Assembly: GCA_021785095.1 (NCBI GenBank)
Contig: JAJYGM010000711.1
Coordinates: 1 to 13,197, forward strand
Length of the DNA stretch: 13,197 nt
Direction of reading: 5' to 3'
From: Actinomycetes bacterium
Lineage (GTDB): Bacteria; Actinomycetota; Acidimicrobiia; Acidimicrobiales; Bog-793
Of this stretch, positions 1 through 6,771 are shown piece by piece (positions within the stretch are counted from its first letter, which is position 1; each line of letters starts with the position of its first letter). The position numbers and the translations under genes are program-made. The notes below the pieces were generated by a model. The model saw only the letters and a program-made list of their open reading frames with translations. It did no database searches and was not told where the DNA came from.

Positions 1-761
1 GGGGGCGGGTGCGACGAGAAGATCCCGTAACGGGCGGCCGTGCTCTCGCCTCCGAAGTAGGTCGAGGTTGCCGTCGTGTAGCGCGACCAGTAGCCGCGCA
101 GTCCGATCTTGGCCGAGTTCGCCCCGCCGTTCCACCAGAGCTCGTTGCCCGAGTCGCCGGAGCCACCGAGGAAGTTGCAGACCGTGAGGTTGTCGACTCT
201 CACGTCGTTCGCCTTCCAGATCACGATCCCGTTGCGGCCGAACTTGTGGCCACCCGGACCGGTGACGCCGAAGTCCTGCCACTTCTTGGCGGAGTCGCAC
301 GGCTTCGGAGCTCCCGGCTTCGTGCCGTCGATGATGACGGTCTTGCGGTTCATGCCGCGCAGCTTGAGGCCTGGGGTCGTGATGAGAACGCCGCCCATGT
401 CGCCCACCGCTGCCTGCGCAGCCGTCGGCGGGTGGGCGTGGTCGTCACGGGCGTGGTAGTCGCCGGGACCGATGAGGATCCAGTCGCCGGGCTTGGCAGC
501 ATTCACCGCTGCCTGGATGGAGCTGTACGCACCCTTCTTCCCGTGATACGTGCCGACGAGCAGCACCGCCGGTGTGGCATGGGGCGTGGTGCGCTCTCCC
601 GCCGGGACACTCGCGGCGGTGGCGGCTGTGCTGCCGAGCGCGATCCCGGCCACGAGGGTCCCGGTGGCAGCTGCTGTGGCGAAGGCCGACCTCGATCTGG
701 TGAAGTGCCGGCGTCTCCGCGAGCGTCCGGCTTCGGTGACGTGCAGGTTCCTGCGGACCAC
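1..761 (-). CDS. Exported right-handed beta-helix repeat protein (C-terminus cut by window edge)
   Basis: The minus-strand reading frame is open from a GTG at 761 to the window edge, giving 253 visible codons. The GTG follows a good ribosome site (GGGAGGG, about 5 nt upstream). Residues 11-25 are Arg/Ser-rich and lead into an Ala/Gly/Leu-rich hydrophobic stretch (about 26-50), which reads as a signal peptide, so export is likely. After it comes SSIQAAVNAAKPGDWILIGPGDY (pieces around 80-102), the usual entry coil of pectate-lyase-like parallel beta-helices, then rungs such as LKLRGMNRKTVIIDG (132-146) and NGIVIWKANDVRVDNLTV (177-194). The family includes polysaccharide lyases, glycosidases and surface proteins; the catalytic part, if any, lies outside the window, so the substrate cannot be named. 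The family call is fairly firm, the function open. Confidence 0.82.
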   Translation of the reverse strand, partial: MVRRNLHVTEAGRSRRRRHFTRSRSAFATAAATGTLVAGIALGSTAATAASVPAGERTTPHATPAVLLVGTYHGKKGAYSSIQAAVNAAKPGDWILIGPGDYHARDDHAHPPTAAQAAVGDMGGVLITTPGLKLRGMNRKTVIIDGTKPGAPKPCDSAKKWQDFGVTGPGGHKFGRNGIVIWKANDVRVDNLTVCNFLGGSGDSGNELWWNGGANSAKIGLRGYWSRYTTATSTYFGGESTAARYGIFSSHPP

Positions 762-796
762 GCCTGCCCTCCCATCGGTCGCTATCAAGCGACATG

Positions 797-802
797 ACAG
801 TA
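797..802 (-). promoter_or_regulatory. Possible -10 box of the beta-helix gene
   Basis: TACTGT on the minus strand fits the actinobacterial TANNNT -10 pattern. Transcription starting 6-8 nt downstream would give a leader of roughly 27-30 nt carrying the GGGAGGG ribosome site before the GTG at 761. No convincing -35 element is visible, so this is tentative. Confidence 0.3.
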
Positions 803-815
803 GCGCTGCCGCACG

Positions 816-834
816 AGCGGCGAAAGCCGCCGCT
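816..834. terminator. GC-rich hairpin downstream of cfa, possible terminator
   Basis: Perfect 7-bp inverted repeat (AGCGGCG and CGCCGCT) around a 5-nt loop, in the 141-bp gap between the cfa stop (903) and the beta-helix start (761). There is no following T-tract, so it would be a non-canonical terminator at best. GC-rich DNA gives such hairpins by chance. Confidence 0.25.
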
Positions 835-902
835 GGCAGGCCGCGGCGCCGCGTTCGGGCGGCCCTGCGGTCAGGAGCTCCTTGCGGCGGAGCGCCGCTC
901 GA

Positions 903-2285
903 TCAGGTCCAGCCGGCGCGGGTCGCCGGCATCCCTGACGATCCGCCGGGGCCGGGCTTGACGCCGAGAACCTGGTGGATCGCGATGCCACCGTCGTCGA
1001 AGGCGTTGACAGACGCGCTCATGTACAAGCGCCAGACCCGCGCCCGCTCGAGACCGACGAGGGACACCGCCTCGTCCCAGCGTCTCTCCAGGTTCTCGAC
1101 CCAGCGCCGGAGCGTTCGGGCGTAGTGCTCGCGCAGCGACTCGACGTCTCGGACCTCGAGACCTGATCGTTCCATCGCACGGACGACGTCGGCCACGTCG
1201 ATGAGCTCGCCGTCGGGGAAGACGTAGCGGTTGATGAAGGTCCGGCCGCGCATCTTGGACCCGCCGACGCTCGAGATGGCGTGGTTGAGGAGGCGACCCT
1301 CCCGGCCGAGCAGCCCGAAGAGCGCGTCGAAGTACTCCGCCATCCTGCGCTCGCCGACGTGCTCGAACATGCCGATGGAGGAGATGGCGTCGAAGCTGCT
1401 CCCGTCGAGGTCGCGATAGTCCTGCACGCGGATCTCGACCCGGTCGCCTACGCCTGCCTCCGCCACCCGCTTCCTCGCGAGCATGGCCTGGGGGGTGCTG
1501 AGCGTCACGCCGATGACCTCGGCGCCGTAGCGCTGAGCGGCGTGGATCGCCATCGACCCCCAGCCGCAGCCGACGTCGAGCAAGCGAGCCGCCCGGTGGA
1601 GGTGCTTCGAGGCCCATTCGGACAGCCCGAGCTTCTTGCAGACGAGATCGTGCTTGCTCGCCTGCGCCTCCTCGAGGGAGGCGTCCGGCCGCTCGAACCG
1701 AGCACACGAATAGGTCATGGGCGGACCGAGGACGAGCTCGTAGAACTCGTTGCCGATGTCGTAGTGGTGGTGGATCGCCTCGGCGTCGCGCTGTTTCGTG
1801 TGGATCGACCGCGGATGCCAAGGGCTCGACAGCCGTACCTCCACGCTCGGCGGGGCCGGCGGAGGGGACACGAGACCGAACCGGCGGGCCACCGCCAGCA
1901 GCGGGATGAGGATTGACGGTCCGGGCGAGCTACGGCGCTGCATCGCCTCGTGGAGCGCCCGCAGGACCGAGATCAGCTCGTCCCCGCCGGGCGGGCTCCC
2001 GAGCGGCGACGGTGCACCGCGTGCCTCGAGATCGATCGTCCCGAGGACGAACGCTCGTGCGAGGCCGAGCTCGCCCGGTGCCCACAGCAGGTGCTTGAGC
2101 GCCTCGGGAGACCGCACGAGCACGTTCCCAGGGCCGTCCTCGGGCCCGAGCGAACTGCCGTCCCAGAAGACGAAACGGACCGGCGGGCCACCTCGGAAGA
2201 GTCTCGCCGTCAAGGGGTGCAAGGCATCTGCGACCGTCGCTGGGGCGCTCCGTCGCCTCGCACTGATGCGCGCGTCGATGCTCAT
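903..2285 (-). CDS. cfa: Cyclopropane-fatty-acyl-phospholipid synthase family methyltransferase
   Basis: 460 aa. It transfers a methylene unit from S-adenosylmethionine to the double bond of unsaturated acyl chains in membrane phospholipids. Residues 1-150 form the variable N-terminal lipid-binding part; the Rossmann methyltransferase domain follows, with the SAM loop LLDVGCGWGS at 235-244. The residues that hold the active-site bicarbonate in Escherichia coli Cfa and mycobacterial CmaA1 can be matched: Cys194 (MTYSC), Glu308 (GMFEHVG), His335 and Ile337 (LLNHAI), Tyr388 (HYARTL). The position of E. coli Cys354 is Ser425 here, a change I believe is common in actinobacterial members. The ATG at 2285 lacks a ribosome site but sits 7 nt after a -10 box, supporting leaderless translation. 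It lies downstream of the S53 peptidase gene but has its own promoter. Related actinobacterial enzymes may make branched or mycolic-type acids instead, so the exact product is unproven. Confidence 0.93.
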   Translation of the reverse strand: MSIDARISARRRSAPATVADALHPLTARLFRGGPPVRFVFWDGSSLGPEDGPGNVLVRSPEALKHLLWAPGELGLARAFVLGTIDLEARGAPSPLGSPPGGDELISVLRALHEAMQRRSSPGPSILIPLLAVARRFGLVSPPPAPPSVEVRLSSPWHPRSIHTKQRDAEAIHHHYDIGNEFYELVLGPPMTYSCARFERPDASLEEAQASKHDLVCKKLGLSEWASKHLHRAARLLDVGCGWGSMAIHAAQRYGAEVIGVTLSTPQAMLARKRVAEAGVGDRVEIRVQDYRDLDGSSFDAISSIGMFEHVGERRMAEYFDALFGLLGREGRLLNHAISSVGGSKMRGRTFINRYVFPDGELIDVADVVRAMERSGLEVRDVESLREHYARTLRRWVENLERRWDEAVSLVGLERARVWRLYMSASVNAFDDGGIAIHQVLGVKPGPGGSSGMPATRAGWT

Positions 2286-2292
2286 GATGCTG

Positions 2293-2321
2293 AGCGTAAT
2301 GACGCTCCCGCCTCCCGTCAG
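2293..2321 (-). promoter_or_regulatory. cfa promoter, leaderless type
   Basis: On the minus strand CTGACG (2321-2316) and TACGCT (2298-2293) are separated by exactly 17 nt, matching a housekeeping sigma-70-type promoter (TTGACA / TANNNT). The -10 box ends 7 nt before the cfa ATG at 2285, so transcription should begin at or next to the start codon. An inverted repeat (CCGCCT and AGGCGG, 2308-2325, 6-nt loop) overlaps the -35 element and could be a regulator site, though it may be chance. Confidence 0.6.
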
Positions 2322-2328
2322 GCGGCAG

Positions 2329-2346
2329 GCCCGCGCGCCGGCGGGC
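2329..2346. terminator. GC hairpin between S53 peptidase gene and cfa
   Basis: Inverted repeat GCCCGC / GCGGGC with a 6-nt loop, about 30 nt after the peptidase stop codon on the minus strand and just upstream of the cfa promoter. No T-run follows. Its placement suits transcription termination, but the evidence is only the hairpin. Confidence 0.25.
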
Positions 2347-2375
2347 TCAGCCGAGTGCTCTGTGTCGCAGTGTGT

Positions 2376-4598
2376 TCAGCCCTCGTAGGTGTAGGTGTCC
2401 GCGACCGAATTCGCGCTGGTCCCGTGTGTCGTCAGCACCCTGACGTGAACGGTGCCGGCGCCGGGCGGGACGATGACGGTGATCCAGGTCGGGCTCCCGG
2501 TCCAGTCCTGCCCGACGTGGAAGTGCGCCCGGACGCTGCCGAACTCGACACCCTGGACGCCGCTGAACCCGTAGCCGTACACCTTCACCGAGTTGCCACC
2601 ACTCTTCGGACCGGTGTCGGGCTTGATGGAGTTGATCCCGGGCCGCAGGCGATGTGCCAGCTCGCACATGGCCGACGCGAGCCCGCCGTACTGCGACGTG
2701 ACGATGGGCGATCCGAGGCCGGACGCCATGTCGTAGCCCTTGGCGGCGCGGTAGAGCCCGCCCGTGTAGCCCGACACCGCGTCGTCGTTGCCGCCGGCCC
2801 TGATGTCGGTGAGCACGGCCGGGTACCGGCGGGACCCCGCCAGCGCGTACAGGGTGGGGTTGAGGAACCCGACGCTGCGCCCGCCACATCGCGGGCTCGC
2901 ATCGACGAGGGCCGTGACGGCGGCCCAGAGGGGCGCCGCACCGCTCGTGCCCCCGATCGTGGTCCAAGCCCCGTCGTAATAGATGATGTAACCGGTCGCC
3001 GGGTTGGCGTCGGCCGTCACGTCGGGCACCTCCCGGCAATAGCCCACCGCGACGCCACAGGGGTGCGGGCTCGAGTGCGCGTTGACGACACCGAGGCCCG
3101 GCGAGGCCGCGAGCTGGTACGCAGGCATCGGCCAGATGGAGGAGATGCCGCCGCCCGAGGCCGCTCCGCCCACGTTCCAGACGGTCTCGCGGTGGATCTT
3201 GGCATGAAGGGTCGTGCCACCCACCGAGGTCATGTAGGGCTGCGACCCGGGGTCGTCGACGGCCAGGCTCTGCTGAGTGGTGAACGGGAGGCTGGAACCT
3301 TCTCCCCAGCAGTCGGTCGAACCGTAGTCGCCGGCGGCCGAGAGCCAGGACTGGCCTTCCGCCGCGGCGTACTCGAACAGCGTGGACTCGGCCTGTGCGG
3401 CTCGCTTCGCAGCCGCAGCCGTGCTGCCGAGTGCCTGCTCGCACTCCCCCCACGAGTTCGTGACCACGTCGGCCGTCGGGTGCTCGACGATCCGCTGGAA
3501 CTCGTCCAGCACTCCCCGGTTCGAGTTCGGCGCCTGGTACACGAGGAGACGGGCCTGAGGAGCCAGGCCGGCGACGTCCTCGATGTCGAGGGCTGCTTCT
3601 CCCGAGCCGTAACTGACTCCTCGTGCCCCACCGTCCACCGCGATGTACCGCACTGACGTCGATATCCCGTAGCAGGACTCGTAAGTCGCCAGGTCCGATG
3701 ATGAGACCCGCTCGAACTCGACGATGCCGATCGTGATGCCCGAGCCCAGATCACCCTTCGCGTACAAGCCGCTCATGCCGTAGTAGCCGGCAAGCTGGGA
3801 TGCCGTACGCCCACCGATCGCCCGCTGCGCGAGCGCAGCGGCACAGGGCTTGGGGGCGCTCGTGGCGGCTGTCGAGGCCACTGGCGCGCTGCTCGTGCGC
3901 TGTGCCACGCGAGGGTGTTGCGTCCCGGGCAGCCGTGCGAGCAACGGCCGCGCTGCCGGCAAGTCGTTGAGGCCGACGACCGTTGCCACATCGCCCGCGA
4001 GCGGCATCGGCAGGCGCGCTCCGGTCGTGTTCGCGTACACGAGCTTCCCGCCAGGCAGGCGATATTGCTCGAACCGCGTCGCCAGGGCGCGGGCGAACGA
4101 CGCTGCCGTTGCCTTCACGGTGACCGTCAGCCGGTCGGTGCTGCCGGCCACCGGATCGAGACCGAGGTCTCGCAACCACACCTCGACCTGCGACACCTCA
4201 GCCGCGCTCGGGCTGAACTCATCTCGGAGCTGTCTCGGCGTGAGGTAGCTGCCTCGAAGCGGTGAGCCGGGAGTCGAGACAGCCGACGCGAGGCGGGCGA
4301 GCGATCGAGGGTGCCGCGGCGCCAGCACGACGTCGACGACGATCTGCTGGCTCGACGGGGGCGCGCCGAGCGCGACCGATCCAGCCGGCAGCAGCTCGAC
4401 CGGAGCGACGATCCTGCTCGTGGACCAGTTGAGCGGCAACAGGCGCAATGGCGTCGCCGCCGTAGCGGCGGCAGTCGCAGGCGTGTACGCCGACCAGGCG
4501 AGGATGGCCCCGCACAGAGCCGCCGCGGCGAGCCGCGGCGCTCGTGCGACGAGCCGCTGCTGACGCCCGCGAAGGCGCTCCGCACGCGGCAACTGCAT
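2376..4598 (-). CDS. Secreted S53 family (sedolisin/kumamolisin-like) serine-carboxyl peptidase with C-terminal IPT/TIG domain
   Basis: 740 aa from ATG 4598; a GTG at 4616 would add six residues. ATG is preferred because TACCAT, a good -10 box, ends 6 nt before it. Numbered from the ATG: a basic stretch then a hydrophobic segment (about 22-48) forms the export signal; the pro-kumamolisin activation domain spans about 60-220; the protease domain about 265-645. The S53 triad is visible: Glu334 and Asp338 (GEAALDIED), Ser552 in GGTSGAAP, with oxyanion Asp424 in AAGDYG. The calcium site appears as Asp598-Ile599 and Asp623 (GYDMASGLGSP). Residues about 653-740 form an IPT/TIG immunoglobulin-like domain, probably for substrate or surface contact. 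Family members are acid-active endopeptidases freed by autocatalytic removal of the pro-domain, so this one probably degrades protein outside the cell. It starts 50 bp from, and divergent to, the YcaQ-type gene. Confidence 0.93.
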   Translation of the reverse strand: MQLPRAERLRGRQQRLVARAPRLAAAALCGAILAWSAYTPATAAATAATPLRLLPLNWSTSRIVAPVELLPAGSVALGAPPSSQQIVVDVVLAPRHPRSLARLASAVSTPGSPLRGSYLTPRQLRDEFSPSAAEVSQVEVWLRDLGLDPVAGSTDRLTVTVKATAASFARALATRFEQYRLPGGKLVYANTTGARLPMPLAGDVATVVGLNDLPAARPLLARLPGTQHPRVAQRTSSAPVASTAATSAPKPCAAALAQRAIGGRTASQLAGYYGMSGLYAKGDLGSGITIGIVEFERVSSSDLATYESCYGISTSVRYIAVDGGARGVSYGSGEAALDIEDVAGLAPQARLLVYQAPNSNRGVLDEFQRIVEHPTADVVTNSWGECEQALGSTAAAAKRAAQAESTLFEYAAAEGQSWLSAAGDYGSTDCWGEGSSLPFTTQQSLAVDDPGSQPYMTSVGGTTLHAKIHRETVWNVGGAASGGGISSIWPMPAYQLAASPGLGVVNAHSSPHPCGVAVGYCREVPDVTADANPATGYIIYYDGAWTTIGGTSGAAPLWAAVTALVDASPRCGGRSVGFLNPTLYALAGSRRYPAVLTDIRAGGNDDAVSGYTGGLYRAAKGYDMASGLGSPIVTSQYGGLASAMCELAHRLRPGINSIKPDTGPKSGGNSVKVYGYGFSGVQGVEFGSVRAHFHVGQDWTGSPTWITVIVPPGAGTVHVRVLTTHGTSANSVADTYTYEG

Positions 4599-4604
4599 TG
4601 CCTG

Positions 4605-4610
4605 ATGGTA
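4605..4610 (-). promoter_or_regulatory. -10 box of the S53 peptidase gene
   Basis: TACCAT on the minus strand (TANNNT) ends 6 nt before the ATG at 4598, the spacing expected for a leaderless transcript. No clear ribosome site precedes either candidate start and no clear -35 hexamer is seen. It lies in the 50-bp divergent gap shared with the plus-strand glycosylase gene. Confidence 0.4.
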
Positions 4611-4648
4611 GGGCACGGCGGCATGCCCCGCTGAGGCAGGATCTTGCG

Positions 4649-5884
4649 GTGGTCACCACGCCTCCTCGAGAAGCGGCTCGCGCCGGCACCGTGCCCGACA
4701 TCTCCTCTCGCGAAGCCCGACGGGCACATCTCGTCGCGCAAGGGCTGCTCGGTCGCCGGCTGGCCGGAGGCCCGGCTGCAGTGCTGGAGCGCACCCGTGG
4801 CATCCAGCTCGACACGATCTCGGTGCTCGCACGCTCGCACGAGCTGATGGCTTTCGCGCGGCTCGGTCCCGTGCGGCGAGAACGTATCGACTCCGCCTAT
4901 TGGGGCGGTCCGCCCTACCGGGCCATGGAGTTCTGGTACCACGCCGCATGTGTGGTGCCGATCGAGGAGTGGCCGAATCTCGGGTTTCGCCGGGAACAGA
5001 TCCGTGCACGCGGCTTCCGGTGGCACCGCGTCGACGACATAGACACGGTCGGTGAGCGCGTCCTCGAGCAGTTGCGCGACCGTGGGCCGCTCACGGCGAA
5101 GGAGCTCGGCGGGGCGAAACGTGGTGGTCCGTGGTGGGACTGGTCCGAGACGAAGATCGCTGCCGAGTGGTTGCTCGACATCGGAGAGATCGTCTGCACG
5201 ACCCGTCGGGGCTACCAGCGCGTCTACGACCTGCCGGAGCGGGCGATCCCGCCGGAGGTCCTGCGGACGGTGGTCGACAAGGACCGCGCCGTCCAGGTGC
5301 TGGTCGAGCGTGCGCTCGCTGCTCTCGGCGTGGCTACCGCCCGCGACATCGCGGCATATTCGGGCCTGCGGCCCCTCGATGTCCAGGCCGGGCTGACCGC
5401 GCTCGACGGGGAGCGGATCGAACGGGTCTCCGTGGCCGGGTGGCGGGAGCCCGGCTGGGCTGCTCCCGATGCGCTCGAGCACCCCGCCGTCGGCGGCGCG
5501 ACACGAGCACGGCCGGTGCTGCTCTCGCCTTTCGACGGGGTGATCTGCGACCGGGCGCGCATGGAGCGGCACTTCGGCTTCCGCCATCGGCTGGAGGCGT
5601 ACGTGCCCCGCCACAAGCGCGTCTACGGGTACTACTCGATGCCGGTGCTCGCCGGCGACCAGCTCGTGGGGCGCGTCGACCCCGCCCGGGACCGGAGGAC
5701 TCTCGTGGCGAGGAGCGTCCACCTCGAGGATTCGCTCAGCCCAGCCGGGCTCGTCCGCGCGGCACGAGCCACTGCCGCCGCTCTCGTCGAGGCTGCCCGC
5801 TGGGTGGGGTGCGATGCAGTCGCCGTCGAGCGCGTCGAGCCGGACAGCGTGCGACCGAGCCTCGTCGACTCGCTACCGGGCTGA
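4649..5884 (+). CDS. YcaQ-type winged-helix DNA glycosylase (interstrand crosslink repair)
   Basis: 411 aa, close to the 410 aa of E. coli YcaQ. This HTH_42 family excises alkylated bases and unhooks interstrand crosslinks. Its two classes differ in a catalytic Q-hydrophobic-Q (AlkZ) or Q-hydrophobic-D (YcaQ-like) motif; here it reads Gln53-Leu54-Asp55 in GIQLDTISV, placing it in the YcaQ-like class. Other family marks are EARRAHLVAQGLLG (22-35), MEFWYHAACVVP (93-104), and the central SPFDGVICDR and YYSMPVLAGDQLVGRVDP segments. The GTG at 4649 has an AGG/GAGG 8-12 nt upstream; a GTG at 4691 would start nearer the usual family start and is a real alternative. It diverges from the peptidase gene, and its 3' end overlaps the convergent sirtuin gene by 12 bp. 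In vivo substrate is inferred. Confidence 0.88.
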   Translation: MVTTPPREAARAGTVPDISSREARRAHLVAQGLLGRRLAGGPAAVLERTRGIQLDTISVLARSHELMAFARLGPVRRERIDSAYWGGPPYRAMEFWYHAACVVPIEEWPNLGFRREQIRARGFRWHRVDDIDTVGERVLEQLRDRGPLTAKELGGAKRGGPWWDWSETKIAAEWLLDIGEIVCTTRRGYQRVYDLPERAIPPEVLRTVVDKDRAVQVLVERALAALGVATARDIAAYSGLRPLDVQAGLTALDGERIERVSVAGWREPGWAAPDALEHPAVGGATRARPVLLSPFDGVICDRARMERHFGFRHRLEAYVPRHKRVYGYYSMPVLAGDQLVGRVDPARDRRTLVARSVHLEDSLSPAGLVRAARATAAALVEAARWVGCDAVAVERVEPDSVRPSLVDSLPG

Positions 5885-6742
5885 GCGCTCCCTCTGCCGG
5901 CCGGCATCGCGCGCCAGCCGGGGAAGGACCTCCGAGATCGACCCACGGATCACGACGTCGGCGAGCGAGTCGAGCGCCGTGGGGTCGTTGTTCACGATGA
6001 CGACGGCCGCGCCTCGCCTCCGCGCGAGCGGCACGAGGCCTGCAGCCGGCTGCACTTCGAGCGTCGTGCCGATCGCGAGCATCACCGTCGCATCCGCCGC
6101 CGCGCGGACGGCCGCGTCCAGCACGTCCGGGTCCAATCGCTGCTCGAAACTGATCGTCGCCGTCTTCAGCAGCCCCCCGCACACCCCCGCTCCGTCGCGC
6201 CTCGGCTGCAGGCATCGCGGGTCCGGATCGCCCTCCCGAACCCGTTGCAGCACGCTCGAGGTCGGTTGCCGGTCGTGACAGGACCAGCACTCGGTCCAGT
6301 GGGCCGTGCCGTGGATCTCCACGACGCGTGCAGGTTCGTGGCCGGCGAGGAGGTGCAGGCCGTCGGTGTTCTGGGTGACGACTGTTGCCAGGATCCCCAT
6401 GCGCTCGAGAACCACGAGCGCATCGTGCCCGGCCGTCGGGCGAGCCTCCCAGACGGGTGAGCCGAGGCGGGACAGCCATGCCCGGCGGCGCACGTCCTCG
6501 TCGGAGAGATAGGCCGAGAGGGTCGAGAGCCGCTCCGCCGACGGATCCCGCGTCCACACGCCTTGCGGGCCGCGGAAGTCGGGGATGCCGGCGTCGGTGG
6601 AGATCCCTGCGCCCGTGAGGACCACGAGACCCCGCTCACCGGCGCCTGCCACGAGCCGAGCCGCCTGGGCGATCTCGAGATCGAGGGTGGTTGTGCCGTC
6701 CGCGTCCGCTGGGTCGTCCGGGGCGTCCGGGTCTCCGCTCAC
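5873..6742 (-). CDS. Sir2 family NAD-dependent protein deacylase
   Basis: 289 aa from GTG 6742, chosen because GGTGGGG lies 6 nt upstream; GTG 6754 would add four residues. Sirtuins remove acetyl or other acyl groups from lysines, consuming NAD and releasing nicotinamide and O-acyl-ADP-ribose. NAD-binding motifs are intact: TGAGIS (43-48), GIPDFRGPQG (52-61), TQNTDGLH (123-130), catalytic His144 in VEIHGT, and GTTLEVQPAAGL (225-236). Two things are odd. The zinc knuckle is CWSC (152, 155) but the second pair is Cys177 and Cys188, ten residues apart instead of about two. The substrate-binding FG(E/Q) motif reads SFEQ, with Glu200 in place of Gly. The protein may still be active; acyl preference is unknown. 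It is divergent from the crotonase gene with a 29-bp gap. Confidence 0.9.
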   Translation of the reverse strand: MSGDPDAPDDPADADGTTTLDLEIAQAARLVAGAGERGLVVLTGAGISTDAGIPDFRGPQGVWTRDPSAERLSTLSAYLSDEDVRRRAWLSRLGSPVWEARPTAGHDALVVLERMGILATVVTQNTDGLHLLAGHEPARVVEIHGTAHWTECWSCHDRQPTSSVLQRVREGDPDPRCLQPRRDGAGVCGGLLKTATISFEQRLDPDVLDAAVRAAADATVMLAIGTTLEVQPAAGLVPLARRRGAAVVIVNNDPTALDSLADVVIRGSISEVLPRLARDAGRQRERSAR

Positions 6743-6757
6743 CGCACACCCCACCGG

Positions 6758-6763
6758 TAGGGT
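6758..6763 (+). promoter_or_regulatory. -10 box of the crotonase-family gene
   Basis: TAGGGT matches TANNNT and ends 8 nt before the GTG at 6772, so the transcript would start at or within about two nt of the start codon. The same bases could be read as a weak ribosome site, so the two readings compete. No -35 match is seen; upstream bases are sirtuin coding sequence. Confidence 0.35.
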
Positions 6764-6771
6764 TCGCCCCC

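Noticed and set aside
445..795. Minus-strand frame starting with ATG at 795 near the beta-helix gene
   Set aside because: Overlaps the exported beta-helix frame entirely; the latter has a ribosome site, a signal peptide and family motifs, while this one has none.
1950..3656. Long plus-strand open frame of 568 codons opposite cfa and the S53 peptidase gene
   Set aside because: Composition is Arg/Gly/Ala-rich without any recognisable motif, and it lies antisense to two genes with complete catalytic motifs. Such frames arise from high GC at third positions.
4127..5722. Minus-strand frame of 531 codons opposite the glycosylase gene
   Set aside because: Crosses the divergent promoter gap and is antisense to a clear YcaQ-type protein; part of it is an out-of-frame copy of the peptidase region. 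No family features.
5736..6557. Alternative minus-strand frame of 273 codons over the sirtuin and the end of the glycosylase gene
   Set aside because: It is the +1-type shadow of the sirtuin frame, which holds every NAD-binding motif.
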